DNA of 64,000 nt from Streptomyces sp. SS1-1 (GCF_008973465.1 NZ_WBXN01000004.1:1984001-2048000), one strand, 5' to 3'; counted from the first letter of the stretch, positions 1-8,563 are shown. Notes: generated by a model not told the origin, from the letters alone. Numbers and translations are program-made.

Positions 1-299
1 CGGACGTCGACACGGCCGTACGGATGCACCTGGCCCGGCTGTACGGCACCTCGACGGCCCGCTGGGAGACGCTGGCCGTGCACCACACACCCGAGGCCGT
101 CCCCGCGATGACCGCCCCGCACGACCTGCGCCGCCCGGTCCGGTTGCTGGCGGGCCTGTACGTGTGCGGCGACCACCGCGACACCAGCACCCTCCAGGGC
201 GCCCTCCACTCGGCCCGCCGGGCCACCACGGCGATCCTGACGGACCTGGGCGCGGCGGGCTCCCTGAACCGGGCGGAACCCTTACGAACGGCGGCCTGA
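1..299 (+). CDS. C-terminal end of an FAD-dependent amine oxidase-type oxidoreductase (5' end outside window)
   Basis: The reading frame is open from the first bases and ends at TGA 297-299, so this is the 3' part of a gene that starts upstream. The last part reads LLAGLYVCGDHRDTSTLQGA, followed by ALHSARRATTAI. A G-D motif followed by T/S-x-x-GA-x-x-S-G/A is the C-terminal FAD-binding signature of flavin amine oxidases and phytoene-desaturase/protoporphyrinogen-oxidase-like proteins, where it contacts the flavin. The substrate cannot be deduced from about 98 residues. A strong hairpin follows 14 bp after the stop, so it is the last gene of its unit. Family assignment is moderately sure; specific function unknown. 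Confidence 0.7.
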   Translation, partial: DVDTAVRMHLARLYGTSTARWETLAVHHTPEAVPAMTAPHDLRRPVRLLAGLYVCGDHRDTSTLQGALHSARRATTAILTDLGAAGSLNRAEPLRTAA

Positions 300-313
300 C
301 CGGGACGCCGGCC

Positions 314-341
314 GGACGGGACGCCCCCGAACGTCCCGTCC
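314..341 (+). terminator. Terminator hairpin after the oxidoreductase gene
   Basis: A perfect 10-bp inverted repeat (GGACGGGACG at 314-323, CGTCCCGTCC at 332-341) with an 8-nt loop starts 14 bp after the stop codon. There is no U-tract, as is usual for high-GC actinobacterial terminators. Confidence 0.75.
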
Positions 342-427
342 GACCGGAGGCGCCCCGGAGCCCTCCACCGCCGGACGAAGCCCCGGGCCCGCTCACCCAG
401 CCCGCCGGGAGGGCCGCCGGACCGGCG

Positions 428-476
428 GAACCCTCACGGGCGCCCGTTCCCGCCGGACAGGACGGCCACCGGGCCG
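428..476. repeat. Intergenic direct repeat, copy 1
   Basis: This 49-bp segment begins GAACCCTCACGGG and ends CCACCGGGCCG. It recurs 226 bp downstream at 654-702 with a single difference (C at 443, T at 669). It does not lie in a believable coding frame. Confidence 0.85.
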
Positions 477-653
477 GGGGCGGCCCTACGGGCCAGACGA
501 AACCCCGCAGACACCCCCACCCGCCGGACCCACGTGACCGGCACCCGGCCCCACCCGAAGGGGCGGCCGGTCACCGGGGGGACTCCCCGGCCGACAAGCC
601 TCGGCCGTGCGCGCCCAGCCATGCGGACCCGCACGGACGACCACCGGACCGCA

Positions 654-702
654 GAACCCTCACGGGCGTCCGTTCCCGCCGGACAGGACGGCCACCGGGC
701 CG
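654..702. repeat. Intergenic direct repeat, copy 2
   Basis: Second copy of the 49-bp repeat, 48 of 49 bases identical to 428-476. The flanks of the two copies also share shorter related words, suggesting a degenerate tandem array with a unit of about 225 bp. Confidence 0.85.
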
Positions 703-1047
703 TCCCGCTGGGGGGCGCGAACCGGCCGGGCCCGCAAAGCCTTGAGCACGCCCCCCACCCAGCCCTCCAGGCCCCCGGCGGCCCTGCGAGCCAGGCGAAA
801 GGACTCCGCCCGACGAAGCCCCGGGCCCGCACACCCAAACCGCCGGGCCCCCAGGGCCGATCATCGACCCGTCGAGGGCCGACCGTCACCTCACCCGAAG
901 GTCGCCCCCGGCCGACGAAGACTCGGGCGCACCCGGCCCAGCCCCGCCGACCCGCACGATCGGCGCCGGAGCGGACCCGCCCCCGTACCCGGGTCCCCGG
1001 AGCCGGGTACTGCGCGTAGGCGGCAGCTCAGGCACACCCCCCCCCGG

Positions 1048-2484
1048 TCACAGCAGCGCAGCGACCCGGTCGCGGTAGCCGCGGACCGGAGCCGCGTCTC
1101 GGTACGGCTCCAGTCTGCGTTCGAAGTCGCGGACGTATTCGATCGCCCGGACGGATCGCATCTCCGCGGCCTGGCCGGCCGCCTCGGCGGCCAGGGCGCA
1201 GGCCTGGTCGAGTTCGCCGAGGCCGAGGCGGGCGCTGGCCAGGACGAGCCGGCAGAACAGGCGGCTGCGGGCGAAGGCGGGGGCCCGCAGTTGCAGGGAG
1301 CGCTCGGCGTGCTGGGCGGCCGCCCGGAACTGCTGGAGGTCCCGGTGGCAGTGGCCGAACTCGTCGGCGAGCTGCGCGTCGTCGAAGAACCGCGCCCAGT
1401 GCGGGACGTCGTCGCCGGGGCGGGCGGCCTCCAGGGCGCGCTCGGCGCGGACGAGGGATGCCGTGCAGGCGCGCACCTCGCCGAGCACGCCGTGCCCGCG
1501 CGCCTCGCACGCGTGCAGCAGGGCCAGCACGGCCGGCGGGGCGCCGGTGCCCACACCCTGCTGGGCGACGCGCGCGAGCTGGACGGCCTCCCGGCCGTGC
1601 CCGAGGTAGACGGCCTGCCGGCTCATGGTCGCCAGGACGTACGACCCGAACGGCCGGTCCCCGGCGGCCTGGGCCAGCCGCAGCGCCTGCACGAAGTAGC
1701 GCTGGGCGAGGCCGTGCGCGGCGATGTCGAACGACGTCCAGCCCGCGAGCCGGGTGAGGTCCGCGGCGGCGGCGAACAGCCGGCGGCCGGTCTGCTCGCC
1801 GTAGGTGCCGCGCAGCATCGGCTCGCACTCGTGCTCCAGGTAGCGCACGAGGGCCTGGCGGGCGTGGCCGCCGCCGTACATGTCGTCCAGGGAGCGGAAC
1901 AGGTCGCCGACCGAGCGCAGCGCGGCGATGTCCCCGCCGGTGACCTTCTGGCCGGGCCCGCGCTCGGCCTGGCCGCGCTGGCGGGGCACCACCGGCCGGC
2001 CGGGGACCTGCACGCGGGTGACCGGCTCGCCGCGCGCGACCTTCTCGTCGGCGCGGCCGATCAGCCAGTCCCGGCTGGGCACGACGAGCCCGGCCGGGGT
2101 GAACGCGATCTTGCGCAGCTCGGCGTGGCTGCCGGAGTCCTTGCGCCACAGGCCGCTGACGATGTCGACGGCCTCCTCGGGGGTCGCGGCGAACTCCAGC
2201 CCGGCGTACACGGGCGCGCAGGCGTCCAGGCCGAGGTCCTGGGCGGTGAGCCGGCGTCCGAGGCGCCGGGTGAAGACCTCGGCGATCAGCGCCGGGGTCG
2301 TGCCGCGCGGCTGCTGTCCGCGCAGCCAGCGGGTGACCGATGTCTTGTCGTATCTCAGGTCAAGCCCGTGTTCGAGTCCGAGCTGGTCCACCCGGCGGGC
2401 GAGACCCGCGTTGGAGAATCCCGCTTCTGCGATGAGCGCGGCGAGCTGTCGATTGGGAGTGCGCTGCGCGGGTCGTTCCGTCAT
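1048..2484 (-). CDS. NsdA-like regulatory protein with N-terminal helix-turn-helix and TPR-like repeats
   Basis: 478-residue cytoplasmic protein. The N-terminus (about residues 5-80) reads as a divergent helix-turn-helix: an alanine-rich helix, then SNAGLARRVDQLG, and later YDKTSVTRWLRGQQPRG. The remainder is made of alpha-helical, Ala/Leu/Arg-rich repeats resembling tetratricopeptides. This architecture matches the NsdA-type Streptomyces regulators, known as negative regulators of differentiation and antibiotic production; which member this is cannot be told. The frame is open 50 codons further upstream, but ATG 2484 begins the conserved MTERPAQRTPNRQL start and has AGGAG (complement of 2497-2501) upstream, 12 nt away, a little long. 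It is divergent from lipB. Target genes are unknown. Confidence 0.7.
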   Translation of the reverse strand: MTERPAQRTPNRQLAALIAEAGFSNAGLARRVDQLGLEHGLDLRYDKTSVTRWLRGQQPRGTTPALIAEVFTRRLGRRLTAQDLGLDACAPVYAGLEFAATPEEAVDIVSGLWRKDSGSHAELRKIAFTPAGLVVPSRDWLIGRADEKVARGEPVTRVQVPGRPVVPRQRGQAERGPGQKVTGGDIAALRSVGDLFRSLDDMYGGGHARQALVRYLEHECEPMLRGTYGEQTGRRLFAAAADLTRLAGWTSFDIAAHGLAQRYFVQALRLAQAAGDRPFGSYVLATMSRQAVYLGHGREAVQLARVAQQGVGTGAPPAVLALLHACEARGHGVLGEVRACTASLVRAERALEAARPGDDVPHWARFFDDAQLADEFGHCHRDLQQFRAAAQHAERSLQLRAPAFARSRLFCRLVLASARLGLGELDQACALAAEAAGQAAEMRSVRAIEYVRDFERRLEPYRDAAPVRGYRDRVAALL

Positions 2485-2713
2485 CTGCGGTGCGGTCTCC
2501 TGCCTTTCGGGCGTCGCGTTGCCGTACGGCCGCCGAACGCCCGGATTTGCCGGTGAGCAGCCCTTTTGGCCTCTCGAACGGCGCGAATGTAGCGGAGAGT
2601 AAGCACCTGATCGCACATTACCCCGCCCATTCATCCGATCGTGTGAGGATTGCGCCTACGGGCTGACGTGGGCCGCGGGAGCCCACTCGAACGGACCGGT
2701 CGTACAGTGGCGT

Positions 2714-2730
2714 AGGCACGCTTCGTGCCT
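2714..2730 (+). promoter_or_regulatory. Hairpin at the start of the lipB transcript, with -10-like box just upstream
   Basis: AGGCACG (2714-2720) and CGTGCCT (2724-2730) form a 7-bp stem with a 3-nt loop. A TACAGT hexamer at 2703-2708 fits a -10 element, which would put the transcript start near the first base of the hairpin. A 5'-terminal hairpin could protect the mRNA; no known riboswitch fold is recognised. Confidence 0.4.
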
Positions 2731-2765
2731 TACGACTTTCCGGTGCTTCTAGGGAGGCGCTTGCC

Positions 2766-3563
2766 GTGAGTGAGTTGCGGTTCGTCCGCATGGGGTTCGG
2801 GGCGGATGCCGTCGAGTACCAGGTGGCGTGGGACGAGCAGCGCCGCGTGCACGCGGCCCGGTTCGCGGACGAGATCGACGACACCGTCCTGCTGCTCGAA
2901 CACCCCCCGGTGTACACCGCGGGCCGGCGCACCGCCGACAACGAGCGCCCCCTGGACGGCACCCCGGTCATCGACGTGGACCGCGGCGGCAAGATCACCT
3001 GGCACGGTCCCGGCCAGCTGGTCGGCTACCCCATCCAGAAGCTCCCCCGCCCGGTGGACGTCGTGGCGCACGTACGGCGGCTGGAGGAGGCCCTGATCCG
3101 CACGTGCGCGGAGTTCGGCCTGGAGACGACCCGGGTCGAGGGCCGCAGCGGCGTCTGGGTCCTCGGCGACCCCGTGGAGCGGCGTCCGGCGCTCGGCGGC
3201 CTCTCCCTGGACTTCGACCCCCGCCTGACCGACGACGAGTTCGACCCGCGGCTGAACGGCCCCGAGTACGCGCCCTCCAACGCCGGGCAGCGGCGCGAGG
3301 ACCGCAAGATCGCGGCCATCGGGATCCGGGTGGCGAAGGGCGTGACCATGCACGGCTTCGCCCTCAACGTGAACCCGGACAACAAGTGGTTCGACAAGAT
3401 CATCCCGTGCGGCATCCGCGACGCCGGGGTCGCCTCCCTGGCGGCGGAGCTCGGCCGGGACGTCACCATCGAGGAGGTGCTGCCGGTCGTCGAGCGGCAT
3501 CTGCGGGACGTCCTGGAGAACGCGGACCTCAAGCCGCGGGAGATCGAGAGAGCGGCCGTCTGA
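2766..3563 (+). CDS. lipB: LipB octanoyltransferase
   Basis: 265-residue cytosolic enzyme that transfers the octanoyl group from acyl carrier protein to a lysine of lipoyl domains (pyruvate and 2-oxoglutarate dehydrogenase E2, GcvH), the first step of de novo lipoate synthesis. The LipB signature [17 protein letters not shown] lies at 73-89. The catalytic lysine (K181 in RKIAAIG) and cysteine (C215 in IIPCGI) are both present. It is longer than the roughly 210-230-residue enteric enzymes because of an acidic insertion at about 134-179 before the catalytic lysine, which appears to be a Streptomyces trait. Start: GTG 2766 has AGGGAGG at 2751-2757. lipA follows after 105 bp, so the two likely act as a pair. 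Confidence 0.95.
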   Translation: MSELRFVRMGFGADAVEYQVAWDEQRRVHAARFADEIDDTVLLLEHPPVYTAGRRTADNERPLDGTPVIDVDRGGKITWHGPGQLVGYPIQKLPRPVDVVAHVRRLEEALIRTCAEFGLETTRVEGRSGVWVLGDPVERRPALGGLSLDFDPRLTDDEFDPRLNGPEYAPSNAGQRREDRKIAAIGIRVAKGVTMHGFALNVNPDNKWFDKIIPCGIRDAGVASLAAELGRDVTIEEVLPVVERHLRDVLENADLKPREIERAAV

Positions 3564-3572
3564 GACGGGGAA

Positions 3573-3613
3573 TGAGCCCTGCGGTCACGGGGTTGGCCTG
3601 ACGGCAGGGCTCA
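3573..3613 (+). terminator. Hairpin between lipB and lipA
   Basis: TGAGCCCTGC (3573-3582) and GCAGGGCTCA (3604-3613) form a perfect 10-bp stem with a 21-nt loop, starting 10 bp after the lipB stop. It may terminate or attenuate lipB transcription; lipA has its own possible -10 (TACCCT, 3627-3632). Confidence 0.55.
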
Positions 3614-3668
3614 GTAAGCACGGGCGTACCCTGGTGTACGCCGAAGAATCGAAGCACAGGGAGCCGAC

Positions 3669-4634
3669 GTGTCCGCAGTCTCACCGGACGGACGCAAGAT
3701 GCTGCGCCTGGAGGTCCGCAACAGCCAGACCCCCATCGAGCGCAAGCCCGAGTGGATCAAGACTCGGGCGAAAATGGGCCCCGAGTACACCAAGATGCAG
3801 AGCCTCGTGAAGAGCGAGGGCCTGCACACGGTCTGCCAGGAAGCCGGCTGCCCCAACATCTACGAGTGCTGGGAGGACCGCGAGGCCACCTTCCTCATCG
3901 GCGGCGACCAGTGCACCCGGCGCTGCGACTTCTGCCAGATCGACACCGGCAAGCCCGAGGCGCTGGACCGCGACGAGCCGCGCCGCGTCGGCGAGTCCGT
4001 GGTCACCATGGACCTGAACTACGCCACCATCACCGGTGTCGCCCGTGACGACCTCCCCGACGGCGGCGCCTGGCTGTACGCCGAGACGGTCCGCCAGATC
4101 CACGAGCAGACCGCCGCCCGCGAGGCCGGCCGCACCAAGGTCGAGCTGCTCGCCCCCGACTTCAACGCGGTCCCGGAGCTGCTGCGGGAGGTCTTCGAGT
4201 CCCGCCCCGAGGTCTTCGCGCACAACGTCGAGACGGTCCCCCGGATCTTCAAGCGCATCCGCCCCGGCTTCCGCTACGAGCGCTCCCTGAAGGTCATCAC
4301 CGACGCCCGTGACTTCGGCCTGGTGACCAAGTCCAACCTGATCCTCGGCATGGGCGAGACGCGCGAGGAGGTCAGCGAGGCGCTGCGGCAGCTGCACGAC
4401 GCCGGCTGCGAGCTGATCACCATCACGCAGTACCTGCGCCCGAGCGTGCGCCACCACCCCGTGGAGCGCTGGGTCAAGCCGCAGGAGTTCGTGGAGCTGA
4501 AGGAGGAGGCCGAGCAGATCGGCTTCTCCGGTGTGATGTCCGGCCCGCTGGTGCGCTCCTCGTACCGCGCCGGCCGGCTGTACCAGATGGCGGTCGAGAA
4601 GCGCGGCGCATTCGTCGCCTCCCAGGCCGTCTGA
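3669..4634 (+). CDS. lipA: LipA lipoyl synthase
   Basis: 321-residue radical-SAM enzyme that inserts two sulfur atoms into protein-bound octanoyl groups to make lipoyl cofactor. Both iron-sulfur motifs are intact: the auxiliary cluster cysteines C56, C61 and C67 (CX4CX5[14 protein letters not shown]) and the radical-SAM cysteines C82, C86 and C89 (CTRRCDFC). The C-terminal RSSY (296-299), whose serine ligates the auxiliary cluster, is also present. Length is normal for the family. Start: GTG 3669 with AGGGAG upstream. It acts directly after LipB on the same substrate. Confidence 0.97.
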   Translation: MSAVSPDGRKMLRLEVRNSQTPIERKPEWIKTRAKMGPEYTKMQSLVKSEGLHTVCQEAGCPNIYECWEDREATFLIGGDQCTRRCDFCQIDTGKPEALDRDEPRRVGESVVTMDLNYATITGVARDDLPDGGAWLYAETVRQIHEQTAAREAGRTKVELLAPDFNAVPELLREVFESRPEVFAHNVETVPRIFKRIRPGFRYERSLKVITDARDFGLVTKSNLILGMGETREEVSEALRQLHDAGCELITITQYLRPSVRHHPVERWVKPQEFVELKEEAEQIGFSGVMSGPLVRSSYRAGRLYQMAVEKRGAFVASQAV

Positions 4635-4812
4635 CCCACCGCCTCACGGCACGCAGTGTCACTGTGCGCATGTGAATCCGCGCACAGGCCGGCATCCCCC
4701 CGATTCGGCCGTACGACGCGGTCCGGTACGTCGTCGCAGTTGGCGACCAGGTCCGGGCCGCGTCGGGCCGTTCCGGCACCACATCCGCCCTTCATCGGTG
4801 TTTGACCGGTCG

Positions 4813-4828
4813 GTCACGCCCTGGTAAC
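4813..4828 (+). promoter_or_regulatory. Putative GlnR box upstream of the small gene at 4904
   Basis: GTCAC (4813-4817), six bases, GTAAC (4824-4828). This follows the actinobacterial GlnR pattern gTnAc-N6-GaAAc with one mismatch in the second element; TTGAC at 4802-4806 continues the 11-bp phase upstream. From memory, the S. coelicolor counterpart of the downstream gene (SCO2195) was reported as a GlnR target, which fits. Inference from pattern and recalled literature. Confidence 0.55.
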
Positions 4829-4903
4829 ACCAATCAGTGACCCTGGTTGCACACGCTGTGCACCGCTCACCGGAGCAGTCATATCCGAGGGGGGACCTCT
4901 GCC

Positions 4904-5104
4904 ATGCAGGCCGCGCCCGTTCGCGCCACCGCCATCCCGTCGTTCACCGATGCACTGCGTGCCGTCGAGTCGCTGCTGATGGGCAGCGGCCAGCGCACGG
5001 CCCGCCGCAACGCCTGGACCTCCGTCCTGGAGGACCGCCGCCGCGCGAAGGACCGCGTCGAGGCGGAGCGTGTCCTGGAGCGGACGGCCGCTCCCCGCCT
5101 CTGA
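4904..5104 (+). CDS. Small conserved protein, probable GlnR-controlled (SCO2195-like)
   Basis: 66 residues, soluble, rich in Arg and Ala, with a helical stretch containing RRNAWTSVLEDRRRAKDRVE. No known domain is recognised. The frame is open to an earlier ATG at 4847, but ATG 4904 is preceded by a strong GAGGGGGGA ribosome site 9-10 nt away and starts the conserved MQAAPVRATA region. It lies between lipA and the DUF4191 gene, with a possible GlnR box about 80 bp upstream, suggesting a nitrogen-related role near glnA. The molecular function is unknown. Confidence 0.7.
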   Translation: MQAAPVRATAIPSFTDALRAVESLLMGSGQRTARRNAWTSVLEDRRRAKDRVEAERVLERTAAPRL

Positions 5105-5196
5105 GCCAGCTCCCCGCCTCCGGGGCCCGCTCCCCCTCGCCTCTCTGAGGCCACTCGCCGTCGAAGGCGCTCCCCGGGCCACGTAGACTTCGTGCC

Positions 5197-5895
5197 ATGG
5201 CGAGGAAGGACACGGCAGCGGACGCTGCGAACCCCGGGCGACTCAAGCAGATCGCTCTGACCTACAAGATGACCCGCAGGGCCGACAAGAAGATCGGTCT
5301 TGTGCTCGCGGCTGTCGGAATCGTCACCTTCGGTGTCTTCCTCGCGATCGGCTTCTTGATCGGGCACCCCATCTATCTCGGCATCCTGGGCCTGCTGCTC
5401 GCCTTCCTCGCGACGGCGATCGTGTTCGGGCGCCGGGCCGAGCGGGCGGCCTTCGGGCAGATGGAGGGCCAGCCGGGCGCGGCGGCCGCCGTACTGGACA
5501 ACATCGGCCGGGGCTGGACGACGACCCCCGCCGTGGCGATGAACCGCAGCCAGGACGTGGTGCACCGGGCCGTCGGCAAGGCCGGCATCGTCCTGGTCGC
5601 CGAGGGCAACCCGAACCGGGTGAAGAGCCTGCTGGCCGCCGAGAAGAAGAAGATGAACCGCATCGTGGCGGACGTGCCGGTGCACGACCTGATCGTGGGC
5701 ACGGGCGAGGGCCAGGTCGAGCTGAAGAAGCTGCGGACCACCATGCTCAAGCTGCCGCGCGTGCTCACCGGCCCCCAGGTGACGGCCACCAACGACCGGC
5801 TCAAGGCCATGGGCGACCTGATGAGCAACATGCCGCTGCCGAAGGGCCCCATGCCCAAGGGCATGAAGCTGCCGAAGGGCAACTTCCGGCGCTGA
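5197..5895 (+). CDS. DUF4191-family integral membrane protein
   Basis: 232 residues. After a basic N-terminus, two adjacent hydrophobic helices at about residues 44-66 and 68-88 (IGLVLAAVGIVTFGVFLAIG and GILGLLLAFLATAIVFG) form a hairpin, followed by a cytoplasmic domain of about 140 residues ending in a lysine/proline/methionine-rich tail. This matches the actinobacterial DUF4191 family in length and layout. Members are regularly found beside lipA and the RDD gene upstream of glnA. ATG 5197 is used; no strong ribosome site is visible. Function unknown. Confidence 0.8.
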   Translation: MARKDTAADAANPGRLKQIALTYKMTRRADKKIGLVLAAVGIVTFGVFLAIGFLIGHPIYLGILGLLLAFLATAIVFGRRAERAAFGQMEGQPGAAAAVLDNIGRGWTTTPAVAMNRSQDVVHRAVGKAGIVLVAEGNPNRVKSLLAAEKKKMNRIVADVPVHDLIVGTGEGQVELKKLRTTMLKLPRVLTGPQVTATNDRLKAMGDLMSNMPLPKGPMPKGMKLPKGNFRR

Positions 5896-5917
5896 GCGCG
5901 CCACACCCCGACGAGAG

Positions 5918-5949
5918 AGGGGGCGCCCGGATCACTCCGGGCGCCCCCT
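5918..5949. terminator. Strong bidirectional terminator
   Basis: A perfect 14-bp stem (5918-5931 with 5936-5949) with a TCAC loop, 22 bp after the DUF4191 stop and followed by TTCGTCGT. It separates two convergent genes and can serve both strands. Confidence 0.9.
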
Positions 5950-6003
5950 TCGTCGTACGGCTTCGCGGTCTTCGCCGTAGGGCGCCGCGGTACGACGCGG
6001 GTG

Positions 6004-6471
6004 TCAGGCGCGGAGCTCGACGGTGCCGGCGAGGCGGTCGTGCAGGCCGCGGCCGTCGCGGTCCCAGATCAGGGCCGGGAGGGCGACGCAGAGCAGGGCC
6101 GTGCGCAGCAGGGCGCGCAGCGGGTTGACGGTGCCGGTGTCGACGGCGACCACGCGCAGCCCGAAGAGGCGCTTGCCGGGGGTGAAGCCCAGGGTGCCGA
6201 CGGTCAGGACGCCCATCACGAAGAAGATGAGCAGCGCCCAGTTGCTGGTCGCCTGGCCGTAGCCGTCGGTGAGAAGGCCGTATGCGATCAGGACGCAGAG
6301 CCCCCAGTCCACGACGAGGGCGCCGAGCCGCCGTCCGGGGCGGGCGATGGAGCCCGGGCCGTCCTGCGGAAGGCCCAGCTGCTCCCCCCGGTATCCGAAG
6401 TCGACACCGGCTTCCTCGGCGGCCGCGCGGGGGCCGGAGAGCCAGGATCCGATTGCTTGCCTCTTGTCCAC
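6004..6471 (-). CDS. RDD-family membrane protein
   Basis: 155 residues. An N-terminal cytoplasmic part is followed by the RDD signature (ARPGRRLGALVVDWGLCVL, with the R and D residues starting TM1) and further hydrophobic segments, then FTPGKRLFGLRVV and a C-terminal DRDGRGLHDRLAGT. This is the typical RDD fold, whose role is often unknown; some members are ion antiporters. I prefer GTG 6471 over ATG 6501: it has no Shine-Dalgarno sequence, but a TACCGT hexamer ends 6 nt upstream, consistent with a leaderless mRNA. It is divergent from glnA, sharing about 200 bp of regulatory DNA. Confidence 0.82.
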   Translation of the reverse strand: MDKRQAIGSWLSGPRAAAEEAGVDFGYRGEQLGLPQDGPGSIARPGRRLGALVVDWGLCVLIAYGLLTDGYGQATSNWALLIFFVMGVLTVGTLGFTPGKRLFGLRVVAVDTGTVNPLRALLRTALLCVALPALIWDRDGRGLHDRLAGTVELRA

Positions 6472-6477
6472 GCCACC

Positions 6478-6483
6478 ACGGTA
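6478..6483 (-). promoter_or_regulatory. -10-like box for a leaderless RDD-gene transcript
   Basis: On the minus strand TACCGT is followed after 6 nt by the GTG start at 6471. No ribosome site exists between them. Confidence 0.4.
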
Positions 6484-6534
6484 CTGGCCCCGTTCTGGCA
6501 TGTGGACACGAGGGGTGAGAGGGGGGACGTCCGG

Positions 6535-6572
6535 TTAACGTGTGCGAAACAAATGGGTCACGCCCGAGAAAT
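6535..6572 (+). promoter_or_regulatory. GlnR operator of glnA
   Basis: Four elements on an exact 11-bp period: TTAAC (6535-6539), GAAAC (6546-6550), GTCAC (6557-6561), GAAAT (6568-6572), each separated by six bases. This is the two-site gTnAc-N6-GaAAc arrangement known for GlnR at actinobacterial glnA promoters. A -10 candidate TAGGGT lies just downstream at 6583-6588, so the operator covers the -35 region, consistent with activation and nitrogen control. Confidence 0.92.
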
Positions 6573-6582
6573 CACCCATCCC

Positions 6583-6588
6583 TAGGGT
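6583..6588 (+). promoter_or_regulatory. -10 element of the glnA promoter
   Basis: TAGGGT lies 11 bp downstream of the last GlnR element and about 80 bp upstream of the glnA start. Confidence 0.55.
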
Positions 6589-6669
6589 CGAGTGCAGCGT
6601 GTGCCACCCGCACTGGCCGCACGAACGATCTACCACCCCGGCGGGACGGTCGGGAGTAGGAGGAGCTGG

Positions 6670-8079
6670 ATGTTCCAGAACGCCGACGAGGCCAAGAAGT
6701 TCATCGCGGACGAGGACGTCAAGTTCATCGACGTCCGCTTCTGCGACCTGCCGGGCGTCATGCAGCACTTCTCGCTGCCCGTCGAGGCGTTCGACCCCGA
6801 CGAGGAGCTGGCGTTCGACGGTTCGTCGATCCGCGGCTTCCAGGCCATCCACGAGTCCGACATGGCGCTGCGCGCCGACCTGTCGACCGCGCGGGTGGAC
6901 CCCTTCCGCCGTGACAAGACCCTCAACATCAACTTCTTCATCCACGACCCGATCACGGGCGAGCAGTACTCCCGTGACCCGCGCAACGTGGCGAAGAAGG
7001 CCGAGGCCTACCTGGCGTCGACGGGCATCGCCGACACCGCGTTCTTCGGCCCCGAGGCGGAGTTCTACGTCTTCGACAGCGTGCGTTTCCGCACCTCGGA
7101 GAACGAGTCCTTCTACCACATCGACTCCGAGGCCGGCGCCTGGAACACCGGTGCACTGGAGGACAACCGCGGCTACAAGGTCCGCTACAAGGGCGGCTAC
7201 TTCCCGGTCCCGCCGGTCGACCACTTCGCCGACCTGCGCGCCGAGATCTCCCTGGAGCTGGCCAAGGCCGGCCTGCAGGTCGAGCGCCAGCACCACGAGG
7301 TGGGCACCGCCGGCCAGGCCGAGATCAACTACAAGTTCAACACGCTGCTCGCCGCGGCCGACGACCTCCAGCTCTTCAAGTACATCGTGAAGAACGTGGC
7401 CTGGCGCAACGGCAAGACCGCGACCTTCATGCCGAAGCCGATCTTCGGTGACAACGGCTCGGGCATGCACGTGCACCAGTCGCTGTGGCAGGGCGGCTCG
7501 CCGCTCTTCTACGACGAGGCCGGCTACGCGGGCCTGTCGGACCTGGCCCGCTACTACATCGGCGGCATCCTCAAGCACGCGCCGTCGCTGCTGGCCTTCA
7601 CCAACCCGACGGTGAACTCGTACCACCGCCTGGTCCCGGGCTTCGAGGCGCCGATCAACCTGGTGTACTCGCAGCGCAACCGCTCCGCCGCGATGCGCAT
7701 CCCGATCACGGGCTCCAACCCGAAGGCCAAGCGCGTCGAGTTCCGCGCGCCCGACTCCTCCGGCAACCCGTACCTGGCCTTCTCGGCCCTGCTGCTCGCG
7801 GGCCTCGACGGCATCAAGAACAAGATCGAGCCGGCCGAGCCGATCGACAAGGACCTCTACGAGCTGGCTCCCGAGGAGCACGCCAACGTGGCCCAGGTCC
7901 CGACGTCCCTCCCGGCCGTCCTCGACTCCCTCGAGCGCGACCACGAGTTCCTGCTCCAGGGTGACGTCTTCACCCCGGACCTGATCGAGACGTGGATCGA
8001 CTTCAAGCGCACGAACGAGATCGCCCCGCTCCAGCTCCGCCCGCACCCGCACGAGTTCGAGCTGTACTTCGACGTGTGA
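6670..8079 (+). CDS. glnA: Glutamine synthetase type I (GlnA)
   Basis: 469-residue subunit of the dodecameric enzyme that makes glutamine from glutamate, ammonia and ATP, the main ammonia-assimilation route. Visible features: the latch DGSSIRGF (50-57), metal/glutamate-binding FFGPEAEF (126-132), ATP-binding [10 protein letters not shown] (262-271), and [14 protein letters not shown]. The adenylylation tyrosine is Tyr397 in [11 protein letters not shown], exactly the position of enteric GSI-beta, so activity should be switched by GlnE (38996-41995). The frame is open upstream, but ATG 6670 has AGGAGGAG at 6660-6667 and gives the standard [11 protein letters not shown] start. Transcription is controlled by the GlnR box at 6535-6572. 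Confidence 0.98.
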   Translation: MFQNADEAKKFIADEDVKFIDVRFCDLPGVMQHFSLPVEAFDPDEELAFDGSSIRGFQAIHESDMALRADLSTARVDPFRRDKTLNINFFIHDPITGEQYSRDPRNVAKKAEAYLASTGIADTAFFGPEAEFYVFDSVRFRTSENESFYHIDSEAGAWNTGALEDNRGYKVRYKGGYFPVPPVDHFADLRAEISLELAKAGLQVERQHHEVGTAGQAEINYKFNTLLAAADDLQLFKYIVKNVAWRNGKTATFMPKPIFGDNGSGMHVHQSLWQGGSPLFYDEAGYAGLSDLARYYIGGILKHAPSLLAFTNPTVNSYHRLVPGFEAPINLVYSQRNRSAAMRIPITGSNPKAKRVEFRAPDSSGNPYLAFSALLLAGLDGIKNKIEPAEPIDKDLYELAPEEHANVAQVPTSLPAVLDSLERDHEFLLQGDVFTPDLIETWIDFKRTNEIAPLQLRPHPHEFELYFDV

Positions 8080-8105
8080 TCGAGCCCGCGCTTCGCGTCT
8101 GAACA

Positions 8106-8145
8106 CCCGCGCCCCCACTGTCCCGATGGACGGTGGGGGCGCGGG
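8106..8145 (+). terminator. Terminator of glnA
   Basis: CCCGCGCCCCCAC (8106-8118) pairs perfectly with GTGGGGGCGCGGG (8133-8145); the loop contains a further GTCC/GGAC helix. It begins 26 bp after the glnA stop. Confidence 0.9.
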
Positions 8146-8191
8146 CGTCTGTTCTATTCTGGAGGAACGGGATCGCACGGGGGTGGAGGCC

Positions 8192-8458
8192 ATGGCTGAG
8201 TCGGGGCGCGACGAGAACGAGCGTGAGTTCGACATCCGGTGGGCCGACGCGGCCGAGCACAAGGAGCCGTCGGCGCGGGCGCGGATGCTCGCCGCGCGGT
8301 GGAAGCACGAGCCGCCCGGCCCGGTGCCGTTCCGGCCGGAACCCGATCATGTGGCCCGCCGGCAGCGCCGGTCCGGGTGGGTGTCCACGGTCGTCGTCCT
8401 CGGCGGCGTCGCCGCCGTGATCCTGCTGCTGGGGTACTTCCGGTTCACCGCGCCGTAG
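8192..8458 (+). CDS. Small membrane-anchored protein
   Basis: 88 residues: an acidic/basic N-terminal half (DIRWADAAEHKEPSARARML) followed by one C-terminal transmembrane helix (about 64-84, STVVVLGGVAAVILLLG) with only a short tail, so a tail-anchored topology. No domain is recognised; it looks like a short conserved Streptomyces protein found downstream of glnA. ATG 8192 is used, but GGAGG (8185-8189) lies only 2 nt upstream, and an in-frame GTG at 8183 is an alternative, so the start is uncertain by three codons. Confidence 0.65.
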   Translation: MAESGRDENEREFDIRWADAAEHKEPSARARMLAARWKHEPPGPVPFRPEPDHVARRQRRSGWVSTVVVLGGVAAVILLLGYFRFTAP

Positions 8459-8563
8459 CGGGCGTGCGGCTTTGCCGCTCCTGGGGGCGCTCGCGACCCG
8501 TTCATGGGAAGGGACGTGCACACTGGGCAGTGGGACGAGTGCCTGAGCCCGGGATGGTGCACC

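Larger units (their letters stand above)
300..1047. other. 750-bp stretch without a convincing gene
   Basis: Open frames on both strands here are proline/arginine/glycine-rich, lack family features and ribosome sites, and overlap one another, which is typical of spurious frames in very GC-rich DNA. The stretch holds a terminator at 314-341, a nearly identical 49-bp direct repeat, and several degenerate copies of a CGACGAAGCCCCGGG-like word (around 372, 496, 811 and 916). I see no RNA gene or promoter that I can support. Confidence 0.6.

Noticed and set aside
300..1047. CRISPR array suggested by repeated words
   Set aside because: Only two long copies, spaced 226 bp, with no regular 28-37-bp repeats and unique spacers, and no cas genes.
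607..2556. 649-codon plus-strand frame over the first intergenic region and the NsdA-like gene
   Set aside because: Most of it is antisense to the NsdA-like gene; its first part is Pro/Arg-rich with no ribosome site or domain.
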